This document shows, in pieces, positions 8,390-17,423 of a stretch of DNA of 64,000 nucleotides (position 1 is its first letter; each line of letters opens with the position of its first letter). The position numbers and the translations under genes were made by a program. The notes beneath the pieces are model-generated. The model ran no database searches and was not told the DNA's origin. It saw only the letters and a list, made by a program, of their open reading frames with translations. This stretch comes from JAXDMK01 sp963765955 (GTDB taxonomy: Bacteria; Actinomycetota; Acidimicrobiia; Acidimicrobiales; AC-14). The DNA is taken from positions 62,001 to 126,000 of the forward strand of contig CAVXYA010000006.1 in the NCBI GenBank assembly GCA_963765955.1. The letters run 5' to 3'.

Positions 8390-8682
8390 TAGTCGAGCTC
8401 GCGGGCCAGGCGGTCGAGCAGCTCGTCCTGGGACTCCTGGAGCATGCGCACCTCGGCCTCGAGCTCGGCCTTGTGGCGGGCCATGGCGTCGGCGTGACGC
8501 TGCGCCTCCCGGTGCTCCTGCTCCGCGAGGGGCGTTTCCGACACCAGCGCCCGCAGACGGGTGTCGTCGGCCGCGTCGGCCAGCGACCGCAGCTGCTCGT
8601 CGGCCACCTGGATCTCGGTCCGCAACCGCTTCAGCCGCTCGGCCGATTCGGACAGTCTGCGCTCGACGAGCCACTTGGACAT
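8389..8682 (-). CDS. Small coiled-coil protein coupled to pdtaR
   Basis: 97 residues, almost entirely charged heptad-like helix (RRLSESAERLKRLRTEIQVA, continuing with many Glu, Arg and Leu). No catalytic motif. I preferred ATG 8682 (MSKWLVERRL); an ATG at 8751 would add 23 proline-rich residues overlapping the region upstream of the divergent gene. Its stop codon overlaps the pdtaR start by one base, so it may be a partner of that regulator. Function unknown. Confidence 0.6.
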   Translation of the reverse strand: MSKWLVERRLSESAERLKRLRTEIQVADEQLRSLADAADDTRLRALVSETPLAEQEHREAQRHADAMARHKAELEAEVRMLQESQDELLDRLARELD

Positions 8683-8781
8683 TGGAGGGCGGAGTCTACC
8701 GTCGTGCCCCAGAGGACCGGCTGGAACTTCCACCGAAGCGGGCTCGTCCATCCTTGTGACAGAGGAATGAGGAGGGCTGGT

Positions 8782-9840
8782 ATGAGACGGGTCAGCATCG
8801 GTGAGAACCGGGGTCGGTGGGTGGTGCTGGGCATCCTGGCGCTGGTCGTGGCCGGTGCCCTGGTGGCGGCGGTCGGCGGTCGGACCTCGGACGACGACGC
8901 CATCAAGCAGTCGTCCGGCTCCGACGCCAGCCTCGACGGAGGCGCCGGGTTCGCAGGGGTGCCCGGGATCTCGGATTCGGACACGGCCACGAGGAGCGCC
9001 GCCCCCGAGATCGCCACCGGCGACGCCGACCTCAAGCAGATCGGACCGGTCCCGCCCACGACCCCGGGCGCCACCCCCGTGCCCGGATCACCCAAGATCG
9101 TCCGCACCGGCGAGCTGCGGGTGAACGTGGGCAAGAACGGCTTCGACGTCGCCTTCGACCGGGTGGCATCCATCGCATCCGCCCACGGCGGCTTCGTGGC
9201 CAGCTCCTCCACCTCTTCGATCGACAAGGCCCGCTCCGGTGACCTCACCGTCCGGGTGCCGTCCGACCGGTTCGACGCCGCCCGCCGCGACCTGGCCGCC
9301 CTGGGCAAGGTCGAGTACCAGGCCCTGCGGGGGGAGGACGTGAGCGGCCAGCTGGTCGACTACGACGCCCGCCTCAAGAGCCTGGCCGCCCAGGAGGAGG
9401 CCCTCCGGGGCCTACTCGGCCGGGCCACCGCGGTGGGCGAGGTGCTGCAGGTCCAGACCTCCCTGTTCGACGTGCGCCAGCAGGTCGAGCAGCTCACCGC
9501 CCAGAAGCAGAACCTGGAGCAGGCGGCGTCGCTGTCCACCCTCCAGGTGACCGTCTTCGAGCCCGGCGCCGGCTTCGAGCCCCGGCCCGTCGAGGACGAC
9601 AAGGGGCTGGCCCATGCCTTCGAGCGGGCGGTCGACGGAGCGGTCGCCGTCGTCGGCGGGATGATCGTGGTCGTCGGGTGGTCGGTGCCGATCGTCGCCC
9701 TCGGCCTCGTCATCTGGGGGGTGAGCAGGCTGTTCCGCCGGCGCCCGCCGCGGTCCACGCCGACGGGGGCGCCGCCGGCTGCGGCTCCGGCTCCGGCACC
9801 GACTCCGGCGCCGGCTCCCTCCTCCACTGCGGGGCCGTAG
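8782..9840 (+). CDS. DUF4349 domain envelope protein
   Basis: 352 residues. N-terminal membrane anchor (VVLGILALVVAGALVAAVGG, residues 12-31), a disordered acidic linker, the DUF4349 domain (about 110-270: RTGELRVNVGKNGFDVAFD, GGFVASSSTSS, DLTVRVPSDRFDAA) with a central coiled coil (AAQEEALRGLLGRA), a second helix near 295-315, and a Pro/Ala-rich tail. The domain occurs in surface lipoproteins and anti-sigma-like proteins; function unknown. ATG 8782 follows a GGAGGG at 8771-8776. Confidence 0.75.
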   Translation: MRRVSIGENRGRWVVLGILALVVAGALVAAVGGRTSDDDAIKQSSGSDASLDGGAGFAGVPGISDSDTATRSAAPEIATGDADLKQIGPVPPTTPGATPVPGSPKIVRTGELRVNVGKNGFDVAFDRVASIASAHGGFVASSSTSSIDKARSGDLTVRVPSDRFDAARRDLAALGKVEYQALRGEDVSGQLVDYDARLKSLAAQEEALRGLLGRATAVGEVLQVQTSLFDVRQQVEQLTAQKQNLEQAASLSTLQVTVFEPGAGFEPRPVEDDKGLAHAFERAVDGAVAVVGGMIVVVGWSVPIVALGLVIWGVSRLFRRRPPRSTPTGAPPAAAPAPAPTPAPAPSSTAGP

Positions 9841-9841
9841 G

Positions 9842-9847
9842 TACGGT
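9842..9847 (+). promoter_or_regulatory. -10 box of likely leaderless purN transcript
   Basis: TACGGT directly follows the previous stop codon and ends 8 nt before the purN ATG at 9856. No ribosome binding site separates them. Confidence 0.45.
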
Positions 9848-9855
9848 AGGGGCCG

Positions 9856-10494
9856 ATGGGAGACGGGCCGCTGCGGATCGCCGGGCTCGCTTCCCACAAC
9901 GGCACCAACCTCCGCCACATCGACGCCGCCTGCCGGGTCGGCACCCTCGACGCCGAGCTGGTCGTGCTCCTCAGCAACAACGGCGACGCCAGCATCATCG
10001 ACTACGCCCGGGAGCACGGCATCGCCTGGCGCCACCTGAGCGGGCGCACCCACCCCGATCCCGACGAGCTCGACCGGGCCGTCGCCGACACCCTGTCCGA
10101 CTATGGCGCCGACCTGGTCTTCCTGTCCGGGTACATGCGGCGGCTCGGCCCGAGGACGGTCGCCGCCTTCCGCAACCGCATCCTCAACATCCACCCCGCC
10201 CTCCTGCCCGCCTACGGCGGGGTCGGGATGTACGGCGACCGGGTGTACGAGGCGGTGCTGGCCGCGGGCGAGAAGGAGACGGGCCCGAGCGTGCACCTGG
10301 TCGACGAGGAGTACGACCACGGGCCGGTCGTCCTCCAGTACCGGGTGCCGGTGGAGCCCGACGACACCCTCGAGACACTGCGCGACCGGGTCCGGGCCTG
10401 CGAGCCCCGCCTGTCGCTCGACGTCGTGAGACTGGTGGCCGAGGGGCGGGTCGACCTCGACGCCGTCGCCCGGGGCGAGCTGCTCGACGCCTGA
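9856..10494 (+). CDS. purN: Phosphoribosylglycinamide formyltransferase
   Basis: Transfers a formyl group from 10-formyl-THF to GAR in purine synthesis. All key motifs are present in 212 residues: the phosphate-binding loop near the start (SHNGTNLRHID), the catalytic NIHPALLPAYGGVGMYG (Asn and His), and the catalytic Asp in GPSVHLVDEEYDHGPVV. Upstream is a DUF4349 gene with 15 nt between; no other pur gene is nearby, so it is a stand-alone locus. A related formyltransferase-fold hydrolase is unlikely given the complete set. Confidence 0.88.
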   Translation: MGDGPLRIAGLASHNGTNLRHIDAACRVGTLDAELVVLLSNNGDASIIDYAREHGIAWRHLSGRTHPDPDELDRAVADTLSDYGADLVFLSGYMRRLGPRTVAAFRNRILNIHPALLPAYGGVGMYGDRVYEAVLAAGEKETGPSVHLVDEEYDHGPVVLQYRVPVEPDDTLETLRDRVRACEPRLSLDVVRLVAEGRVDLDAVARGELLDA

Positions 10495-10551
10495 TCATCC
10501 GACTCGGGTAACCCGACGGTTAATCCGACTGGGTAGGCCGAGGGCCGCCCG

Positions 10552-10557
10552 TACCAT
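10552..10557 (+). promoter_or_regulatory. -10 box of likely leaderless EamA transcript
   Basis: TACCAT ends 6 nt before the GTG start at 10564; no Shine-Dalgarno sequence. Confidence 0.5.
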
Positions 10558-10563
10558 CGGAGC

Positions 10564-11451
10564 GTGCGCCGCCTCTTCCTCCTGGCGGGCATCTGGGGCT
10601 GGTCGTACCTGTTCATCAAGGTGGCGGGCGGCGGGATGCCGCCTACCGCAGTCACCTTCGCCCGGGTGGGACTGGGGATGGTCGTGCTCCTCGTCGTGAT
10701 GCGGGCCCGGGGCCTGCACCTGCCGGCCGGTCGGGACGCGTGGCGCCACTTCGCGGTGGTCGGACTGAGCGGCAGCGTCGTCCCCTTCACCCTCCTGGCC
10801 TGGGGCGAGCAGCACATCGAGTCCGCCCTCACCGCGGTTCTCAACGCGGCCACGCCGCTGTTCGCGGCCCTGCTGGTCGCCGTCTTCCTCGGCCAGCGAC
10901 TGCGCCGCAGCCAGTGCGTGGGACTGGCCCTCGGCTTCGTCGGGGTGGGCGTGGCGGCTGGACTGGGTGTGTCCGATCTCAGCGGTTCGTCGCTGGCCGG
11001 GGAGGCGGCCGCCGTCGCCGCCGGGGCCTGCTACGCCGTCGCCATCACCTACTCCAAACGCCACCTCAGCGACCTGTCGCCGCTGGTCGCCGCCGCCGGC
11101 CAGCTGGTGACCGCCACCCTGCTGACGTTGCCCTTCGCTGTCGTCTCGACCGCCCGGGAAGGCATCGATCTCACCTCCCACCGCCTGTTGGCCGTCGTCC
11201 TCCTCGGCGTCCTGGGGACGGGGCTGGCCTACGTCCTGCTCTACCGGGTGATCGCCGACCTGGGGCCGACCATGGCCTCGGCCGTGACCTACCTTGTCCC
11301 GGTCATGGCCGTCACCGTCGGGGTCCTGTTCCTGCACGAGCCCTTCCACCTGCGCCTGCTGGCCGGTGGGGCGCTGATCGTCGGCGGCATCGTCCTCCTC
11401 AACGGCCAGGGCGTGCGACCTCGGGAACGGGCCGAGGCCGTTCCCCATTGA
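10564..11451 (+). CDS. EamA/DMT-family permease
   Basis: 295 residues with ten predicted membrane helices in two EamA repeats; motifs include IWGWSYLFIKVAG, AWGEQHIESALTAVLNAATP and LGTGLAYVLLYRVIADLGPT, typical of the RhaT/YdcZ-like metabolite-exporter group. The substrate is unknown. It overlaps the following malQ start by four bases (TTGA), so the two are translationally coupled; whether it moves a sugar or maltodextrin-derived compound is speculation. Confidence 0.85.
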   Translation: MRRLFLLAGIWGWSYLFIKVAGGGMPPTAVTFARVGLGMVVLLVVMRARGLHLPAGRDAWRHFAVVGLSGSVVPFTLLAWGEQHIESALTAVLNAATPLFAALLVAVFLGQRLRRSQCVGLALGFVGVGVAAGLGVSDLSGSSLAGEAAAVAAGACYAVAITYSKRHLSDLSPLVAAAGQLVTATLLTLPFAVVSTAREGIDLTSHRLLAVVLLGVLGTGLAYVLLYRVIADLGPTMASAVTYLVPVMAVTVGVLFLHEPFHLRLLAGGALIVGGIVLLNGQGVRPRERAEAVPH

Positions 11452-13338
11452 CCACCGGCGGGTTCACGGCTGACCCCGAGGCCTGGGGCATTCAGGAGCG
11501 TTACCAGGACGCGAGCGGCGAGTGGCAGGGCAGCCCCCGGGAGACGATCGACGCCATCCTGCGCACCATGGGCGCATCGGCCGACCGGCCCCGTCCCGAC
11601 GGCGGGCGCCCGGTGCTCTTCGCCCACCCCGGCGAGGAGGTGGCGGTCGGGCGCCCGTCCCTCCTTCACACCGAGGATGGAGGCGAGGTCCGGGTCGACC
11701 GCGCCCTGCCCCCCGACCTGCCCCTCGGCTATCACGCCCTCACCGCCCTCGACGACGGGTCGCGGACGACGGTCGTCGTCAGCCCCGGCCGCTGCCCGTC
11801 CCCGAGCGGCGCCCCCATGTGGGGCTGGGCGGTGCAGCTCTACGCCACCCGATCGTCGATGAGTTGGGGCATGGGCGACCTCGGCGACCTCCGCCGTCTG
11901 GCGGGATGGTCGGCGGACGCGCTGGGTGCCGGCCTCGTCCTGGTCAACCCCCTGCACGCGGCCCTGCCCGGCTTCCCGCAGTCGTCCAGCCCCTACTTCC
12001 CGAGCAGCCGGCGGTTCCGCAACCCTCTCTACCTGCGGGTGGAGGACGTGCCGGGGGCGTCGAATCTGGCGGGCGGGCGCCTCGAGGAGCTCGCCGCGGC
12101 CGGCCAGGCCCTCAACCGGGAGCGGCGCATCGACCGGGACGCGGTGTGGCATCTCAAGCTCGAGGCCCTCGAGCAGCTGTGGGCCGTGTTCCCCGGCGAC
12201 CCCGCCTTCGACAGGTGGCGGGAGGGGGAGTCCGACTCGCTGGAGGCCTACGCCACCTTCTGCGCCCTGGTCGAGGAGCACGGCCAGGACTGGCGAGGGT
12301 GGCCCGATGGCCTCCGTCACCCCGATGCGCCCGAGGTGACGGCCTACGGGCGGGAGCACCAGCACCGGGTGCGGTTCCACCAGTGGCTGCAGTGGCTGCT
12401 CGACCTCCAGCTGGCGGCGGCGTCGACCGCCGGCGTCGACGTCATGCACGACCTGGCCGTGGGGGTCGACCCAGGCGGCGCCGACGCCTGGCTGTGGCAG
12501 GACGTCTTCGCCCTCGACATGGCCGTCGGCGCCCCGCCCGACGAGTTCAACACCCGGGGCCAGGACTGGGGGCTGCCGCCGTTCGACCCCTGGCGGCTGC
12601 AGGCGGCCGGCTACGGGCCGTTCGTGGAGACCATCCGGGCCGCCCTCCGCCACGCGGGCGGGCTGCGGCTCGACCACGTCATGGGACTGTTCCGGCTGTT
12701 CTGGATCCCCCGGGGGGAGTCCGCCCGGCATGGGGCCTACGTGCGCTACCCGGCCCGGGAGCTGCTCGACATCGTCGCCCTCGAGTGCCACCGGGCCGGC
12801 GCCTACGTCGTGGGCGAGGACCTCGGCACCGTCGAAGCCGGTCGTGCGGGAGGAGATGGCGGCCCGCGACATCCTCTCCTACCGGCTGCTGCTGTTCGAG
12901 GACCGGCCGCCGGCCGAGTACCCCCAGCGGGCCATGGCCGCCGTCACCACTCACGACCTGCCCACCGTGGCCGGGCTGTGGACGGGCTCCGACCTCGACG
13001 ACCAGCGCCGCCTCGGGATGGAGCCCAACGAGAAGTCCACCGAGGCCATGTGCGTGCGCCTGCAGGACATCGCCGGCGTGGCACCTGGCGCGCCGCCCGA
13101 CGAGGCCGTCGCCGGCATGTACACCGCGTTGGGCGCGGCGCCGTGCCTGATCCTGGCCGCCGCCCTCGAGGACACACTGTCCGTGGCCGAGCGTCCCAAC
13201 ATGCCCGGCACCATCGACGAGTGGCCCAACTGGTCGATCGCCCTTCCCATGCCCCTGGAGGAGCTCATGGAGGATCCGAGGCCGCGGGTGATCGCCCGGG
13301 CGCTTTCCCGTGACGATCGGGGCGGGGGGCGGTCGTGA
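11448..13338 (+). pseudogene. malQ: 4-alpha-glucanotransferase (amylomaltase), one frameshift
   Basis: Transfers alpha-1,4-glucan segments in glycogen/maltodextrin metabolism (GH77). With one base removed it is a full 629-residue enzyme: catalytic nucleophile segment GLRLDHVMGLFRLFWIPRG, acid/base GEDLGTVEP and the third acidic motif VTTHDLPTVAGLW are all present. The frame breaks at 12834-12837, where GTCGAAGCCG reads correctly as GTCGAGCCG (TVEPVVREEM); an extra A is the simplest cause. The N-terminal frame starts at TTG 11448, overlapping the EamA stop. Downstream of the shift the second frame runs to 13338 with no other damage. Either a fresh pseudogene or a sequencing error; I favour the latter. 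Confidence 0.85.
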
Positions 13339-14117
13339 TCGAGGGACTGCGGCTGTGGCTGGCGGGGACGAACGCGTGGATCGTCGCCCCGTCCGACCGG
13401 GGCGGCGAGTGCGTGCTCGTCGACGCCCCGCCCGAGCCTCGGGTGATCCTCCATCGGCTGAGGGAAAAGGGCCTCAAGCTGGTGGCGTTGCTGACGACGC
13501 ACGGGCATGTCGACCACATCGGCGGCATCGGCGAGGTGGTGGCCCACGCCCACGACGGGATGGTGACGCCGGCCCTGGGGGGTCGGCGGGGGGAGGCGGG
13601 GGCGTCGGAGGCGTCGGCGTCGGAGGCGGCGGCGGCCGGCTTGATCCCCGTGCACCTCCACCACGCCGACCACCACATGCTGTTCGATCCGGTCGGTAGC
13701 GGCGGCACCCTCGCCCAGATGCTCGACATGGAGTCGCTGCGCCTGCCCCCGCCCGAGATCGTGTTCGGCCTCGACGACGGCCAAAAGGTGTCGGGGGCGG
13801 GCATGACGTTCACCGCCCTCCACACGCCCGGCCACACCCAAGGGTCGGTGTGCTTCCTGCTCGATATGGAGGGCGAGGCGCCCATGCTATTCAGCGGCGA
13901 CCACCTCTTCGCCGGCTCCATCGGCCGCACCGACCTCCCCGGCGGGTCCTACGAGCAGCTCATGGTGTCGATGGCCGAGAAAATCCTCCCCCTCGCCGAC
14001 GACGTGGTCGTCTATCCCGGCCATGGAGGGACGACCACCGTCGGAAAGGAGCGGCGAACGAACCCCTTCCTTTTGCGTGAATTCGGCGAGAGTGGGGACG
14101 TGGTCGGCAGCGACTGA
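13335..14117 (+). CDS. MBL-fold metallo-hydrolase (glyoxalase II-like)
   Basis: 260 residues with the full metal set: TTHGHVDHIGG near residue 53, HTPGHTQGSVCF near 160, GDHLFAGSIGRTDLPGG near 190 and VYPGHGGTTTVGKERRTNPF near the C-terminus, the last being typical of hydroxyacylglutathione-hydrolase-like and persulfide-dioxygenase-like proteins. Unusual is a Gly/Ala/Ser/Glu-rich insertion (about residues 80-100) coded by G-rich repeats like the block that follows the gene. GTG 13335 overlaps the malQ stop (GTGA). Confidence 0.82.
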   Translation: MIEGLRLWLAGTNAWIVAPSDRGGECVLVDAPPEPRVILHRLREKGLKLVALLTTHGHVDHIGGIGEVVAHAHDGMVTPALGGRRGEAGASEASASEAAAAGLIPVHLHHADHHMLFDPVGSGGTLAQMLDMESLRLPPPEIVFGLDDGQKVSGAGMTFTALHTPGHTQGSVCFLLDMEGEAPMLFSGDHLFAGSIGRTDLPGGSYEQLMVSMAEKILPLADDVVVYPGHGGTTTVGKERRTNPFLLREFGESGDVVGSD

Positions 14118-14730
14118 GAAGGGGGGGCGTCGAGGCGACGGGGTGACGGGGAGGCGGAGGGAGGCGGGGGCCGGGGCCTTGGAGGCGGCCGAGAGCGGCA
14201 CGGGTGGGGCCGGCGGGGAGCGGCAGCGGCGTCGGGGGCGGCGGCGGCGTCGTCGGGAGCGGCAGCGGCGGCGGGAGGGCGGGGGCAGCGGGCGGGGGCG
14301 CGGCGGCGGCGTCGGGAGCGGCAGCGGCGTCGGGGCGCGGCGGCGGCGGGAGGGCGGGGGCGGCGGCGTCGGGGGCGCGGCGGCGGGGGCGGCGGAGGCG
14401 GCGGTGGCGGCGGCGGCGGTGGGGGCGGCGGCAGCGGCGGCGGTGGGGGCGGCGGCAGCGGCGGCGGTGGGGGCGGCGGGCAGCGGCGGCGGTGGGGGCG
14501 GCGGGCAGCGGCGGCGGTGGGGGCGGCGGGCAGCGGCGGCGGTGGGGGCGGCGGGCAGCGGCGGCGGTGGGGGCGGCGGTGGGGGCGGCGGCAGCGCGCG
14601 GCGAAGCGGCGGCGGTGGGGGCGGCGTCGAGCGGCAGCGGCGTCGGGAGCGGCGCGGCGGGGCGGTGGGGGCGGCGGCAGTGGTGGGGGCAGCCGCCGCG
14701 GCGCGGCGGGGCGGAGACGGCAGCGGAGCG
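14118..14730. repeat. Extremely G-rich low-complexity block, no gene
   Basis: About 600 nt whose plus strand is almost only G and C with strong G excess, built from GGC, GGCGGC, GCGTCGG and GGGGGCGG units. It is open in several frames on both strands only because it lacks A and T; the resulting Gly/Arg and Pro/Arg ORFs are composition artefacts. Many G runs of 3-5 could form quadruplexes. It separates the metallo-hydrolase gene from the DUF222/HNH gene; with the next 240 nt it makes the longest gene-free stretch (14118-14968). Confidence 0.8.
14433..14592 (+). repeat. 25-nt tandem G-rich repeat, six copies
   Basis: Unit AGCGGCGGCGGT followed by GGGGGCGGCGGGC. Copies begin at 14433, 14457, 14482, 14507, 14532 and 14557; the first period is 24 nt, the rest 25, and the last copy runs into an 11-nt extension. 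Because 25 is not a multiple of three the array shifts frame every copy and cannot be coding. Each unit carries one G5 and one G3 run. Confidence 0.85.
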
Positions 14731-14781
14731 ACATTGGGGCCGAGACTGTTCGTGGCATCGAGTGCCGCTCCGGTGAAGGCG

Positions 14782-14806
14782 GCCGAACTGGTCCAGCCAG
14801 TTCGGC
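14782..14806. repeat. Palindrome with arms like the dispersed repeat family
   Basis: GCCGAACTGG (14782-14791), loop TCCAG, CCAGTTCGGC (14797-14806): a perfect 10-bp stem. The arm core CGAACTGG/CCAGTTCG is the same as the outer arm of the longer repeats at 34449 and 45239, but the inner part is absent. The rest of 14731-14968 holds an unusually AT-rich patch near 14907-14930 and no gene. Confidence 0.55.
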
Positions 14807-14933
14807 GTCCCATCCGACCCCTGGGCAAAGAGGCAGCGATTTGCTTCTTGGCGGCCATCGATTTCGCATAGGGACGAGCACCCGAGGGCGAGCAGGAAGG
14901 CACTGGAAATCCCCTATATTTACCTTAAGATGC

Positions 14934-14962
14934 TTGCGTCATTGATCGAACACGTGTACGCT
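14934..14962 (+). promoter_or_regulatory. Promoter of the DUF222/HNH gene, leaderless
   Basis: TTGCGT (14934-14939), a 17-nt spacer, then TACGCT (14957-14962), ending 6 nt before the GTG at 14969. This is a good housekeeping-type promoter with the start codon at the expected first transcribed base. Confidence 0.6.
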
Positions 14963-14968
14963 TAGGAC

Positions 14969-16124
14969 GTGCTGGAGGATCTGGCGACGGCGATCGAGAG
15001 GCTGGACATCCCGGTCGATCGGGATGCGTTGGTTCGGGTGTTGGCCTTGCGTGACCAGCTCGATGCCCGCATCGCCGAGGTGGCCGGGGCCTTCGATGCG
15101 CACGAGCTGTGGGACATCGACGGGGCCACGTCGATGACGGCGTGGTTGCGGTCGATGGCGTCGATGACCGACCGCTCGGCCAAGCGGCTGAGCGTGCTGG
15201 CTCAGAGAATGCGTCAATTGCCGGTCTGCGCCGCCGCCTATGGCGACGGGTCGCTGTCCGGTGGGCAGGTGGAGGCGATCCTGGCCCAGGTCGACGATTC
15301 GACGGTGGCGCTGTTCGCCGAGCAGGAGGCCGACGTGGTGCCCTACCTGGTGCCGCTGACCGTGGCCGGTACATCTCGGGCCATGGCCAGCTGGAAGGCC
15401 CGGGCCACCGAGCCGCCGGAGCCGGCCGAGCCCGAGCGCTCGCTTTACCTGTCCCAGACCCTGGACGACCGCTACGTCCTCGACGGGTCCTTCGACGCCG
15501 AGGGCGGGGCGGTGGTGGCCACCGCCCTGCGCCTGGCCACCACCGACGATGCCGACGACACCCGCACGCCGGCGACCAAAAGGGCCGATGCCCTGGTCGA
15601 TGTGTGCCGGTTCTTCCTCGACCACCAGCACTCGAGGGCCGGGGGCAGGCATCGCCCGCACCTGAACGTGGTCGTCGACATCGACGCCCTGGCCGAAGGG
15701 GCCGGCGGCCGGGTCATCGGGGGTCCCGCCCTCGACGGGGACAGCGTGTCAAGACTCCTGTGCGACTGCTCCCTGCACCGGGTGCTGATGGCGGGACGCT
15801 CGGCCATCCTCGACTACGGCACGTCGACCAGAACCATCCCCGCTCCCCTGTGGAGCGCCCTGGTCATCCGCGACGAGCGCTGTCGCTTCCCGGGCTGTGA
15901 CCGGCCCTTCGACCTGGTGTGAGGGCCACCACGTGCGCTGGGTCACCCACGGCGGAGCCACCGACCTCGACAACCTGGTGCTGGTCTGCACCCGCCACCA
16001 CCACCGGCTCCACCAACCCGGATGGCAGGCCAAGCTCCTGCCCGATGCCACCTTCGAGGTCACCCAACCCGACGGCATCGTGCGCTGCACGTCACCACCG
16101 AGGGCCGATCCGGCTTGGGGGTGA
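14969..16124 (+). pseudogene. DUF222 / HNH endonuclease-domain protein, one frameshift
   Basis: About 384 residues after repair. The DUF222 region covers residues 1-300 (AFDAHELWDIDGATSMTAWL, and RADALVDVCRFFLDHQHS); the C-terminus is an HNH nuclease motif: CRFPGCDRP, then CEGHHVRWVTHGGATDLDN and CTRHHHRLHQPGW. The frame breaks at 15905-15907 (CCC, expected CC), giving a premature TGA at 15920-15922; the HNH half continues in the next frame to 16124. These proteins are abundant, often multi-copy and intron- or element-like in high-GC actinobacteria; their role is unknown. A one-base insertion in a C run suggests a sequencing error. Confidence 0.75.
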
Positions 16125-16361
16125 TGGGGGACGACCTGCGGATCGGCGCGGGGTCGGCACACGGACAGCCGCGCCGCGCCAACGCAACCCTGACCACCGG
16201 CGGCGCTTGTCTGCCACGAAACGACAGCGCCGTCAGCACCGGGCCCGACAAGCCCCGCGGCCGCCCGGAACCGCCGGCCCTGCCGGTTCCGGCTCGGAGG
16301 GGTCGCCCCGGATGGGCGAGGACGCAGGATCCGCTGGGCTCGGCGCCTCCCCCACGGCCGA

Positions 16362-17405
16362 TCACAGCACCCAGTGGTGGTCCCGGTACCAGTCGATGGT
16401 CTCGGCGATGCTGGTCGACAGGTCGGTGCGGGTGAACTCGAATCCGGTGCCCAGGAGGGCGTCGACCGAGAGGCGGTTGTTGCGGTTGGCCTTGCGCAAG
16501 AACCGGAAGCGTTCCTTGCTGAGAAGAATGGAAGGCTTCATGCCCGCCTCCACCATCCGGCCGTGGGCCTCCGACCGGGCTTCGTGCGACAGGCCGGCGT
16601 CGGGGTCGTCGACCAGCTCGATCGGCAGTCCGAAGGCGTCGGCGACCATGCCCGCCACGTCGTGGCTGGAGGGATAGTGGGGCAACACCACGTTGAATGC
16701 CCGGCCGACGGCGTCGTCGGCGGTGGCCAGATGGATCGACGCCGCGACGACGTCGTCCACGTGGACGAGGCGCTGCTCGATGGGCTGGTCGTGCACCACG
16801 ATCCGGTCGAGGCCGACGTAGCGCTCGATGGCCACGTCGAGGATGGCGCTGGCCAGCAGCTTGATGTTGCCCGGGCCGAACACGGTGACCGGCCGCAGCA
16901 CCACCGTCGACCAGCCGGCGGCGGCGTACTCCTCGACCACCCGCTCCGCCCCCTCCTTGGCCTTCCCGTAGCCCCGGCTCGGGTGGCGCTCCACGTCCTC
17001 GGGCACGGGCGACGGCAGCTCCACCTCCTCGCCGTACACCGACGTCGAGCTCATGTGGACGAACCGCTCGATGGGCCACCCCTTTGTCGCCTGCAGGATG
17101 CGGCGGGTGCCGACCACGTTGGTCTTCTCCATCTCGTCCTGGTCCGACAGCGAGCTCGACGCCCCCGCCAGGTGAAAGACATGGGTCACGCTCTCCATGA
17201 GCCCGGAGAAAACCCACGGATCGTCCTTGACGAGGTTGACCGAGGTGTAGTCGACGCCGTCCGGAAGGGGTGGCGGCTCCCGGCGCCGACCCGTGGCCAG
17301 CACGTCCCACCCGGCGTTGACCAGCCCGGGGATCAGATGGGAGGCGATGTAGCCGGTCGCGCCAGTCACCAGTGCCCGTCGCTGCGTTCCTCCTGTGGCG
17401 GCCAT
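16362..17405 (-). CDS. NAD-dependent epimerase/dehydratase (extended SDR)
   Basis: 347 residues. Rossmann motif VTGATGYIASHL near residue 14, the HLAGASSSL segment, the SSTSVYG catalytic Ser/Thr, and YGKAK as the Tyr-x-x-x-Lys pair. Similar to sterol-dehydrogenase/dihydroflavonol-reductase-like SDRs that work on nucleotide sugars, sterols or lipids; the substrate is not predictable. Divergent from the ArsC-like gene with 18 nt between starts. Bases 16125-16361 before it hold no gene. Confidence 0.8.
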   Translation of the reverse strand: MAATGGTQRRALVTGATGYIASHLIPGLVNAGWDVLATGRRREPPPLPDGVDYTSVNLVKDDPWVFSGLMESVTHVFHLAGASSSLSDQDEMEKTNVVGTRRILQATKGWPIERFVHMSSTSVYGEEVELPSPVPEDVERHPSRGYGKAKEGAERVVEEYAAAGWSTVVLRPVTVFGPGNIKLLASAILDVAIERYVGLDRIVVHDQPIEQRLVHVDDVVAASIHLATADDAVGRAFNVVLPHYPSSHDVAGMVADAFGLPIELVDDPDAGLSHEARSEAHGRMVEAGMKPSILLSKERFRFLRKANRNNRLSVDALLGTGFEFTRTDLSTSIAETIDWYRDHHWVL

Positions 17406-17410
17406 GGCCG

Positions 17411-17416
17411 TAGGAT
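17411..17416 (+). promoter_or_regulatory. -10 box of likely leaderless arsC-like transcript
   Basis: TAGGAT ends 7 nt before the ATG at 17424 in an 18-nt intergenic gap that leaves no room for a leader. Confidence 0.5.
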
Positions 17417-17423
17417 CGCACCC

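Noticed and set aside
14433..14592. CRISPR-like array
   Set aside because: Units of 24-25 nt are directly joined with no spacers, and no cas genes are present.
14023..14903. Long Gly/Arg- and Pro/Arg-rich reading frames on both strands
   Set aside because: They arise because the G-rich block has no A or T for stop codons; the 25-nt repeat shifts frame each unit and no domain is seen.
12830..15910. Programmed ribosomal frameshifting in malQ and the HNH gene
   Set aside because: The two sites share no slippery heptamer or downstream structure, and one-base changes restore both families exactly.
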